A stretch of 6,594 nucleotides of DNA from Bacteroidota bacterium (GTDB lineage: Bacteria > Bacteroidota > Bacteroidia > Bacteroidales > Cfx3-03), in assembly GCA_030706265.1 (NCBI GenBank), contig JAUZOX010000157.1, positions 1-6,594 of the forward strand, given 5' to 3'. Within the stretch, counting starts at the first letter, position 1. Each line of letters opens with the position of its first letter. The notes below the pieces were generated by a model. That model saw only the letters and a program-made list of their open reading frames with translations, was not told where the DNA came from and made no database searches. The translations under genes were made by a program, and so were the position numbers. This document shows positions 1-6,385 of the stretch, one piece after another.

Positions 1-1418
1 AAATTCGAAATGCGTTACTTGATTTCAAAAAATCAGGTAAGTTTATTCTTGCATACAGCGAAATCTATTCACAGAAAGGGTACTACCTCGCTTCTGCCGC
101 AAATAAAATCTATTTGAATCCGGCAGGGGCTCTGGACTTTAGGGGAATTTCAGGAGAGGTGATGTTCATGAAAGGGCTCTTGGAAAAGCTGGATGTACAG
201 GTCCAGGTTATCCGTCATGGCAAATTTAAAAGTGCTGTCGAGCCTTATATCCTGGATAAAATGAGCAAGGCCAACAAAGAGCAAACCTTTACTTATATAA
301 ACTCCCTTTGGAATCAAATGCTGAAAGGAATATCCCAATCGAGGGGTTTAAGTGAAAATCAGCTGAATAAATTAGCCGATAACCTCACAGGATTTACGCC
401 CGAACTGGCAGTTAAGGAAAAATTAGTGGATCAATTGATCTACAAAGATCAATTATTACAGGAGCTCCGAAATAAACTTAAAATTGCTAAGGACAAGGAT
501 ATTAACTCTATTAATCTTGGCAAATATGTCCTGGCAAATGAAAGCAGGTCTACCGAATATTCAAAAGACAAAATTGCGATCATTTTTGCATCGGGTGACA
601 TCGTATCAGGCAGTGGTGATGAGAACACGATAGGATCAGAAAAAATCTCCAAAGCCATTCGAAAAGCCAGATTGGATAAAAATATCAAAGCCATTGTTTT
701 GCGCGTCAATAGTCCCGGTGGTAGTGCCATGGCGTCAGATGTTATTTGGCGTGAAATGGTATTGGCCAAAAAAGAAAAACCGATTGTGGTCTCCATGGGT
801 GACGTTGCGGCATCAGGCGGATATTATATTTCCTGTGCGGCCAACAAGGTATTCGCAAGCCCCAATACCATCACCGGGTCAATTGGCGTCTTTGGAATAA
901 TTCCAAACTTTCAGAAAGCACTTCAAAATAAATTAGGGATAACATTTGACAGAGTTTCGACCAATAAACACTCCGACTTTATCTCGGTTACAAGGCCCCT
1001 GGATACAGAAGAGACCGGCATTATGCAAAACGATATTGAGCGCATCTATAAAACATTTGTCGGCCATGTAGCTGAAGGGAGAAAAACAACGCCCGCCTTG
1101 ATCGATAGCATCGGACAGGGCCGGGTTTGGAGTGGCGTTGACGCTAAAAGGTTAAACCTGATCGATGAATATGGAGGGCTACCCGATGCAATCGCAGAAG
1201 CCGCCAAGTTGGCCAAAATAAATAAATACAATATCCAGACCTTACCCGTTTTGCAGGATCCTTTAACCAGATTGATTCAACAACTGACCGGTGATTATAA
1301 AGATGCCAGTATCCGAAAGGAATTGGGTGAGTATTATAATTACTTTACATACTTGCAGAGACTTGCCAAAGCCGACAAGATTCAGGCAAGGTTACCTTTC
1401 GAGATGAATATAAACTAA
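1..1418 (+). CDS. sppA: Signal peptide peptidase SppA, long (67K, protease IV) type; 5' end cut by window edge
   Basis: This is a membrane-bound serine protease of peptidase family S49 that degrades leftover signal peptides in the cell envelope. The reading frame is open from position 3, giving 471 visible codons. The first possible internal start is a TTG at 114, but the frame before it (IRNALLDFKKSGKF, then QKGYYLASAANKIYLNP) is typical SppA, so the true start lies off the window. Compared with E. coli SppA (618 residues, Lys209 and Ser409), roughly 110-135 N-terminal residues are missing, including the membrane anchor. The general-base lysine is in GKFKSAVEPY (codon 228-230). The nucleophile serine is in GDVAASGGYY (codon 813-815). 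The two are 195 residues apart, close to the 200 in E. coli. VNSPGGS (705-725), TGSIGVFG and GRVW complete the second S49 repeat. Both repeats are present, so this is not the short SppA36K form. The gene is convergent with the phosphatase gene and shows no disruption. Confidence 0.96.
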   Translation, partial: IRNALLDFKKSGKFILAYSEIYSQKGYYLASAANKIYLNPAGALDFRGISGEVMFMKGLLEKLDVQVQVIRHGKFKSAVEPYILDKMSKANKEQTFTYINSLWNQMLKGISQSRGLSENQLNKLADNLTGFTPELAVKEKLVDQLIYKDQLLQELRNKLKIAKDKDINSINLGKYVLANESRSTEYSKDKIAIIFASGDIVSGSGDENTIGSEKISKAIRKARLDKNIKAIVLRVNSPGGSAMASDVIWREMVLAKKEKPIVVSMGDVAASGGYYISCAANKVFASPNTITGSIGVFGIIPNFQKALQNKLGITFDRVSTNKHSDFISVTRPLDTEETGIMQNDIERIYKTFVGHVAEGRKTTPALIDSIGQGRVWSGVDAKRLNLIDEYGGLPDAIAEAAKLAKINKYNIQTLPVLQDPLTRLIQQLTGDYKDASIRKELGEYYNYFTYLQRLAKADKIQARLPFEMNIN

Positions 1419-1421
1419 ATT

Positions 1422-1461
1422 AAAAAGGTGTCTGGAAAGTAAAATTCCCAGACACCTTTTT
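1422..1461. terminator. Bidirectional intrinsic terminator between convergent sppA and phosphatase genes
   Basis: A perfect 14-bp inverted repeat has arms at 1422-1435 and 1448-1461 (core GGTGTCTGG / CCAGACACC). A5 lies on the left and T6 (1457-1462) on the right. It starts four bases after the sppA stop codon. On the plus strand it gives a GC-rich stem followed by a U tract. On the minus strand the same hairpin ends in U5, so it can also stop the phosphatase transcript about 55-95 bases past its stop codon. Three further base pairs close the loop on the minus-strand RNA through a G-U wobble, where the plus-strand RNA would have an A-C mismatch. The hairpin should therefore be slightly more stable for minus-strand transcription. 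Confidence 0.9.
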
Positions 1462-1515
1462 TAACTCTTCGACAGGAGGCCCCGGAGCTTTGAGACATCC
1501 TCACATTTTTTAAAA

Positions 1516-2367
1516 TTAAAAGCCCGACAGGCTATTATAACGTTTGATCCTTTTGACTGAATCGGCCAACTTGTAATCGCCGTCATAAACAGCCCCTTCC
1601 CAGTCTCCATACATGGGATTAGGCAGAACGATAAATCGGGTTCCGAATTCTTTTTTTAATTTTTCGACTGCATTAAACCGGTTTTGCACGGTAAGCTTAC
1701 CATCGAAGGCATCTGAAAAATCAGCCATGCTATCTCCAAACAACAAAGAGATATGCCTTGTCTCCCTTATTTTTGCCCTTCGGGCTTCTTTGCTGCCGGT
1801 TTCTGATCGCATCAACAAATGATCGTCATCTATGGTTGAGAATCCGGCACTTTTTAAATTTTCAATTGTTGATTCCCGTTCCTCTTCCTTGCGGTTAGTG
1901 ACATAATATATCTCAACACCGTTGGCGCGGGCATATTTTATAAAGTCCAGGGCCCCCGGAACCGGTTTGGCACTCGCTTTCTTGATCCATTCTGACCATT
2001 TATCGGGATATACTAATTTCTCGAGAATGCATTTTGCCTCATAAGGACTGTTATCTAAAACCGTTTCATCGATATCCAACACTACGCACCTTGGCATATT
2101 GACTTTTTTGTTTTCGAGGTCACGATCAAGCATAAAACGTGCAAGATTGTATGCCTGGTAACAAAGGGCACGGTATTCCGCTGCGGTTTGCTGGTACATC
2201 ACCGCCATTACCATGTGTTCATCCGGATTTGCAATATTGCGCGATAAAGTCTCCGTGAGAATCTGAGTATGGGTAAGGGTCTTTATATGTTCTTGGGGGT
2301 GCTTTTGCTTACAAGCCGAAAAAAGGGCAATCACCAGACACAATACTATAAATCTGTTCACTTTCAT
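1516..2367 (-). CDS. Lipoprotein acid phosphatase / 5'-nucleotidase, e(P4) family (HAD superfamily, class IIIB)
   Basis: This 283-residue protein is close in length to Haemophilus influenzae lipoprotein e(P4) (Hel, about 274 residues), a surface phosphomonoesterase that acts on nucleotides, including in NAD salvage. The N terminus is a lipoprotein signal: K2 and R5, a hydrophobic stretch, then FSAC with the lipidated Cys at 19. Phe at -3 of the lipobox is unusual but tolerated in this phylum. HAD motifs follow in order: DIDET (Asp98 nucleophile, Asp100) then LDNSPYE; the W124/W127 pair; TNR (157-159, motif II); Lys193 (motif III); and GDSMADF (211-217, motif IV), where e(P4) relatives usually have GDN. 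LPNPMYGDWE (248-257) is a family signature. The chosen ATG leaves a complete signal peptide. No Shine-Dalgarno is seen. The gene is convergent with sppA and lies 78 bases after nifJ, with its own promoter. Substrate preference is inferred from the family. The phosphatase call is firm; the link to NAD use is not. Confidence 0.93.
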   Translation of the reverse strand: MKVNRFIVLCLVIALFSACKQKHPQEHIKTLTHTQILTETLSRNIANPDEHMVMAVMYQQTAAEYRALCYQAYNLARFMLDRDLENKKVNMPRCVVLDIDETVLDNSPYEAKCILEKLVYPDKWSEWIKKASAKPVPGALDFIKYARANGVEIYYVTNRKEEERESTIENLKSAGFSTIDDDHLLMRSETGSKEARRAKIRETRHISLLFGDSMADFSDAFDGKLTVQNRFNAVEKLKKEFGTRFIVLPNPMYGDWEGAVYDGDYKLADSVKRIKRYNSLSGF

Positions 2368-2381
2368 TATTCAGTTTTTGG

Positions 2382-2389
2382 CAAAGATA
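2382..2389 (-). promoter_or_regulatory. Probable -7 element (TAnnTTTG) of the phosphatase gene
   Basis: Read on the minus strand the bases are TATCTTTG, an exact match to the TAnnTTTG element used by the Bacteroidota primary sigma factor. It ends 14 bases before the ATG, so transcription would start only about 7-10 bases before the start codon and the mRNA would have almost no leader. No clear TTTG -33 element is present. The place where it should lie is occupied by the loop of the nifJ terminator hairpin. Confidence 0.6.
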
Positions 2390-2395
2390 GGTATG

Positions 2396-2425
2396 AAAAA
2401 AGCCGGAGTGTAATGCTCCGGCTTT
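2396..2425 (-). terminator. Intrinsic terminator of nifJ
   Basis: A perfect 10-bp stem has arms AAAGCCGGAG at 2399-2408 and CTCCGGCTTT at 2416-2425, with a 7-base loop. On the minus strand it is followed by T6 (plus-strand A6 at 2396-2401). It begins 20 bases after the nifJ stop codon and ends 28 bases before the phosphatase start. The GC-rich stem plus U tract is a classic strong terminator, so nifJ and the phosphatase gene are probably separate transcription units. Confidence 0.92.
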
Positions 2426-2445
2426 ACAAATGAAATTATTTTATG

Positions 2446-5400
2446 TTATTCATTTGAAAAATCACGTTCAGCTAAACGCTTGTAGCCATTATAACGCCAC
2501 TTAGCATTTGCTTCGGCAGCTTTGAATAATTCTGCTGCTTCGGCAGGAACAGATTTTGAAAGTGATGAATAACGAACTTCACTTTGGAGAAATCCCTGAA
2601 ATTTACTCCAATCTGGTTCTTTTGAATCGAGTTGGAATGGGTTCTGACCTTGTTCTTCGAGCGTTGGATTAAAGCGGTACAGATGCCAGTAACCTGCTTC
2701 AACAGCATGTTTGGCTTGTGCCTGGGTACGACCCATCCCTTCGCGAAGTCCATGATTGATACATGGAGCATAAGCAATAATCAGTGATGGTCCGGGATAA
2801 GCTTCAGCTTCCCTCAAGGTCTTGAGATACTGTGCCTGGCTTGCACCCATGGATACCTGTGCAACGTAAACATAACCGTACGACATTGCCATCATACCCA
2901 AGTCTTTCTTACGTACACGTTTTCCTGAAGCTGCAAATTTAGCAACAGCCCCTAGTGGTGTTGATTTTGATGACTGACCACCGGTATTTGAATAAACTTC
3001 GGTATCGATAACCAGTACATTTACGTCTTCACCTGATGCCAGTACATGATCCAATCCACCGTAACCGATATCATAAGCCCAACCATCGCCACCAAACATC
3101 CACTGACTCTTCTTAACAAGATATTGTTTCAGTTTAAGTATTTCAGCTGCGGCAGGTGAGTTTTCTTTTTCAAGACAAGCAACGACTTTTTCTGCTGCGA
3201 CCTTAGATGCGGCTGCATTGTCCATGCCTGCAATCCACTCAGCAAAAGCTTCTTTGGTTTCAGCACTCATGTTTCCTTCCATTTCAGCCTTCATCTTACT
3301 GACAATTGTGAGACGCATTTTCTTCACAGCGGTTGCCATTCCTAATCCATACTCCGCATTGTCTTCGAATAATGAATTTGACCATGATGGACCATGACCT
3401 TCAGCATTTTTGCAATATGGAGTTGAAGGAGCTGAACCACTATAAATAGAAGAACATCCAGTAGCGTTAGCGACCATCATCCGATCACCGAACAATTGGG
3501 TGATTAACTTAATATATGGAGTTTCACCGCAACCTGCACATGCACCTGAGAATTCAAAGAGTGGTTGTGAGAATTGGCTATTCTTTACATTCTGGTCTTT
3601 TGGTACAATGTTATCCTTGTAAGTAACTTTTTTAACCATGAAATCGAAATTCGCAGCTTCTTTCATCTGGCTTTCGAGTGTCTTCATCACCAAAGCTTTT
3701 GATTTAGCAGGACAAACATCTGCACAGTTACCGCAACCTGAACAATCAAGCGCTGATACTTGCATGCGGAATTTCAATCCTTCAAACTGTTTAGCTGGAA
3801 CAGCATTTATAGTTTGGATGCCTGCTGGTAATATCGACATTTCTTTTTCATTTAAAAGGAATGGACGAATTGCAGCGTGAGGACATACGAATGAACATTG
3901 ATTACATTGGATACAGTTTTCTGGAATCCACTCTGGAACATGAACTGCAATACCCCGCTTTTCATAAGCAGCAGTACCAGCAGGGAAAGTACCGTCTTCA
4001 CGGCCAATGAATGTACTTACAGGCAGATCATCCCCCTTAAGTGAATTCATGGGTTCCATGATGTTCTTAATAAAGTCGGGAATTTCGCGTGCATCAGCTT
4101 CATTAGATGGCACAAGGGTTTTCCATGCTTCCGGTATATTAACCAGTTGAACATCACCACCACGATCAACTGCAGAATTATTCATCGCAACGACTTCTTC
4201 GCCTTTACGGCCAAAGCTCTTGATGATGGCCTTCTTCATATATTCAACTGCCTTTTCGTAAGGTATTACGTTGGCAATTTTAAAGAATGCACTCTGCATG
4301 ATTGTATTGGTACGATTTCCAAGTCCGATCTCTTCAGCTATCTTGGTTGCATTGATGATATAGAACTTGATTTCGTTTTTAGCCAGATATACTTTCATTT
4401 CATCGGGTAAACGATCAAGGGTTTCTTCGGCAGTATGAGTACTGTTTAAAAGAAATGTACCACCTTTTTTCAATCCCTTTAATACATCGTATTTTCCCAG
4501 ATAAGAGGGAACATGGCAGGCAACAAAGTCAGGAGTATTAACTAAATAAGGCGAACGAATCGGAGTGTCACCGAAACGAAGATGCGAGATCGTTACACCG
4601 CCTGATTTTTTTGAGTCGTAAGCAAAATATGCCTGGCAATATTTATCGGTTGTCTCACCTATAATCTTGATTGAATTCTTGTTTGCACCAACAGTACCAT
4701 CAGAACCCAAACCGAAGAATTTAGCCTGGAATGTACCTGCTACTGAAAGGTCAATTTCAGGAATTAATGGTAATGAACTGAAAGTCACATCATCAACAAT
4801 ACCAACCGTAAAATGATTTTTGGGTTCGTTTCTCTTCATATTGTCGAACACAGTAATCATCATTGCAGGTGTTGTATCTTTTGATGAAAGGCCGTAACGG
4901 CCACCAATGATGAGAGGACGGTTTTCTTTTTCGTAAAAGATTTCCTTGATATCGAGGTAAAGTGGATCTCCGGAAGCGCCTGGTTCTTTGGTACGATCAA
5001 GCACCGTGATTCTTTTAACTGATTTTGGACAAACATTAAAGAAGTACTTCGCGGAGAAAGGACGATACAGATGAACTGTGATCAAGCCTAACTTTTCACC
5101 TTTTGCATTAAGATGGTCAATGACCTCTTTGATTGTTTCATTGATTGAACCCATTGCAACGATCACGTTTTCAGCGTTGGGATCTCCATAATATGTAAAT
5201 GGGTGATATTCACGGCCTGAAATTTTACTCAGCTTCTGCATGTAATCTTCTACCATGTCGGGAACAGCATTATAAAATGAATTTGATGCTTCGCGACTTT
5301 GGAAATATACATCAGGATTTTGAGCCGTACCGCGTGTTACAGGATGTTCGGGATTTAATGCCCGTTCTCTGAACGCTTGTACTGCTTTAAGATCAAATAA

Positions 5401-5985
5401 CTTTGCTAATTCTTCGGTATCCGGGACTTCAACTTTCTGAATTTCATGAGAAGTACGGAAACCATCAAAAAAATGCAGGAATGGGATACGAGACTTTATT
5501 GACGTCAGATGCGCAACGGCTGCAATATCCATAATTTCCTGAACGCTACCAGATGCCAACATGGCAAAACCGGTTTGACGAACAGAATAAATATCCTGAT
5601 GATCACCAAAAATAGAAAGAGCCTGTGCAGCGACAGCACGGGCAGACACATGAAATACTGCAGGAAGTAATTCACCTGCAATTTTGTACATGTTTGGAAC
5701 CATCAACAATAACCCCTGTGAACAAGTATATGTGCTTGTTAAAGCGCCAGCTTGCAATGAACCGTGTAAAGCACCTACGGCACCAGCTTCAGACTGCATT
5801 TCTGTCACCTTAACTGTCTCACCGAAAATGTTCTTACGCCCATTGGCTGACCATTCATCAATATACTCAGCCATCGTTGATGAAGGGGTGATCGGATAAA
5901 TTGCAGCTACCTCGCTAAAAAGATAAGCGATATGTGCCGCCGCATAGTTACCGTCACAAGTGATAAAATTTTTCTTTGTTGTCAT
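2446..5985 (-). CDS. nifJ: Pyruvate:ferredoxin (flavodoxin) oxidoreductase, single-chain type
   Basis: This cytoplasmic enzyme oxidises pyruvate with CoA to acetyl-CoA and CO2 and passes electrons to ferredoxin or flavodoxin. It has 1179 residues with the full domain order of Desulfovibrio africanus PFOR. Domain I (1 to ~260) carries YPITPSS (Thr33), TEMQSEAG (Glu64) and the pyruvate-contacting Arg116. Domain II follows. Domain III (~418-630) has FGLGSDGTVGANKNSIK. The two-cluster ferredoxin domain (~670-790) has C691xxC694xxC697xxxC701P and C748xxC751xxC754xxxC758P. The C-terminal TPP domain has GDGWAYDIG (966-974) and YSNTGGQ (Asn1000). The proximal 4Fe-4S cluster is held by C816, C819, C844 and C1075. 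All key residues are present. The protein stops near residue 1179 and lacks the C-terminal extension (domain VII) of the D. africanus enzyme. The ATG puts MTTKKNFITCDGN at the family's normal start. The gene is probably monocistronic. The symbol follows common usage and does not imply nitrogen fixation. Confidence 0.98.
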   Translation of the reverse strand: MTTKKNFITCDGNYAAAHIAYLFSEVAAIYPITPSSTMAEYIDEWSANGRKNIFGETVKVTEMQSEAGAVGALHGSLQAGALTSTYTCSQGLLLMVPNMYKIAGELLPAVFHVSARAVAAQALSIFGDHQDIYSVRQTGFAMLASGSVQEIMDIAAVAHLTSIKSRIPFLHFFDGFRTSHEIQKVEVPDTEELAKLFDLKAVQAFRERALNPEHPVTRGTAQNPDVYFQSREASNSFYNAVPDMVEDYMQKLSKISGREYHPFTYYGDPNAENVIVAMGSINETIKEVIDHLNAKGEKLGLITVHLYRPFSAKYFFNVCPKSVKRITVLDRTKEPGASGDPLYLDIKEIFYEKENRPLIIGGRYGLSSKDTTPAMMITVFDNMKRNEPKNHFTVGIVDDVTFSSLPLIPEIDLSVAGTFQAKFFGLGSDGTVGANKNSIKIIGETTDKYCQAYFAYDSKKSGGVTISHLRFGDTPIRSPYLVNTPDFVACHVPSYLGKYDVLKGLKKGGTFLLNSTHTAEETLDRLPDEMKVYLAKNEIKFYIINATKIAEEIGLGNRTNTIMQSAFFKIANVIPYEKAVEYMKKAIIKSFGRKGEEVVAMNNSAVDRGGDVQLVNIPEAWKTLVPSNEADAREIPDFIKNIMEPMNSLKGDDLPVSTFIGREDGTFPAGTAAYEKRGIAVHVPEWIPENCIQCNQCSFVCPHAAIRPFLLNEKEMSILPAGIQTINAVPAKQFEGLKFRMQVSALDCSGCGNCADVCPAKSKALVMKTLESQMKEAANFDFMVKKVTYKDNIVPKDQNVKNSQFSQPLFEFSGACAGCGETPYIKLITQLFGDRMMVANATGCSSIYSGSAPSTPYCKNAEGHGPSWSNSLFEDNAEYGLGMATAVKKMRLTIVSKMKAEMEGNMSAETKEAFAEWIAGMDNAAASKVAAEKVVACLEKENSPAAAEILKLKQYLVKKSQWMFGGDGWAYDIGYGGLDHVLASGEDVNVLVIDTEVYSNTGGQSSKSTPLGAVAKFAASGKRVRKKDLGMMAMSYGYVYVAQVSMGASQAQYLKTLREAEAYPGPSLIIAYAPCINHGLREGMGRTQAQAKHAVEAGYWHLYRFNPTLEEQGQNPFQLDSKEPDWSKFQGFLQSEVRYSSLSKSVPAEAAELFKAAEANAKWRYNGYKRLAERDFSNE

Positions 5986-6012
5986 ATGCTAAATATTTAA
6001 TCTACCCTGTTT

Positions 6013-6024
6013 TATAAATTTATA
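6013..6024. repeat. 12-bp palindrome in the nifJ leader
   Basis: TATAAATTTATA is a perfect palindrome 28-39 bases before the nifJ ATG and downstream of the predicted -7 element, so it lies inside the transcribed leader. It is flanked by CCCT (6005-6008) and AGGG (6024-6027), and next to it is the palindrome GGGACCC (6025-6031). This could be an operator half-site pair or a small leader hairpin. AT-rich palindromes of this size also arise by chance, so no function is claimed. Confidence 0.35.
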
Positions 6025-6046
6025 GGGACCCGACTCAAATTTTTGG

Positions 6047-6054
6047 CAAAATTA
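6047..6054 (-). promoter_or_regulatory. Probable -7 element (TAnnTTTG) of nifJ
   Basis: Read on the minus strand the bases are TAATTTTG, an exact match to TAnnTTTG. It is the only such match on this strand in the nifJ upstream gap. It ends 61 bases before the nifJ ATG, implying a leader of about 55 bases. The bases just after it (CCAAAAA) are identical to those after the phosphatase -7 element. A -33 TTTG at the usual distance is not clear; a TTG lies about 15 bases upstream, closer than normal. Confidence 0.65.
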
Positions 6055-6060
6055 GTATTT

Positions 6061-6268
6061 TAACCACAATAAATAGCTAAAATTTGAATCTTTTCAACCC
6101 CTAAAAAAACAATTTAAAATGAGTAAAGATTAGGATCTTCAGAAGATTTAAAAAGTTGATTAATTTGGTTTTGCCATCGTCTAATCCACATTCTCATTAT
6201 TGTTTTCCCATCTGCAGATAACAATTGTTTAAAAAGCAGTAAACCAATTTATAAGAATCTACCTGATT
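6061..6268. other. AT-rich intergenic stretch with no recognised gene
   Basis: About 200 bases between the nifJ promoter and the terminator of the next gene hold no open frame of useful length on either strand; the ATG at 6120, for example, stops after four codons. It contains small palindromes: ATCTTC-A-GAAGAT at 6135-6147 and AACAATTGTT at 6220-6229. No hairpin followed by a T tract, no tRNA-like fold and no second TAnnTTTG element were seen. It may hold upstream regulatory sites for nifJ, but nothing here proves it. Confidence 0.6.
6135..6147. repeat. Short inverted repeat upstream of the nifJ promoter
   Basis: ATCTTC and GAAGAT form a perfect 6-bp inverted repeat around a single A. It lies about 80 bases upstream of the predicted nifJ -7 element, which is a plausible distance for a regulator site. 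The one-base loop rules out a stable RNA hairpin of full length. Chance is a serious alternative in DNA of this composition. Confidence 0.3.
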
Positions 6269-6315
6269 AAAAAACAAAAGAGCTGTCTCATGAATTTGAA
6301 ACAGCTTCTCTTGTT
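6269..6315 (-). terminator. Intrinsic terminator of the TPR-protein gene
   Basis: Arms at 6273-6289 and 6298-6315 pair on the minus strand through about 17 base pairs. Two are G-U wobbles and one A is bulged; the core is GCTGT / ACAGC, with an 8-base loop. The stem is followed by T6 (plus-strand A6 at 6269-6274). It starts about 70 bases after the stop codon of the TPR gene and lies well upstream of the nifJ promoter, so it should insulate nifJ from that transcript. The wobbles fall on the minus-strand RNA, which supports minus-strand use. Confidence 0.85.
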
Positions 6316-6385
6316 AGGTGAAAGCAATTTGAAAAAAAAAACAATAAATCTAATGGGTAAATATCATCAATTCATAAATTCAACT

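Noticed and set aside
449..796. 115-codon open frame on the minus strand opposite sppA
   Set aside because: It lies entirely opposite a strongly conserved SppA reading frame, and its translation shows no domain or coherent protein pattern. It is a shadow frame.
2472..2777. 101-codon open frame on the minus strand inside nifJ, and further frames at 3638-3880, 4147-4410, 5625-5813 and 5684-5899 on the plus strand
   Set aside because: All overlap nifJ, whose frame is conserved throughout, and none has its own promoter, start context or recognisable protein features.
6269..6315. Possible insertion-sequence end (GAGCTGTCTCA resembles some transposon termini)
   Set aside because: No transposase, no matching second end and no target duplication are present. 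The hairpin plus T tract after a stop codon is fully explained as a terminator.
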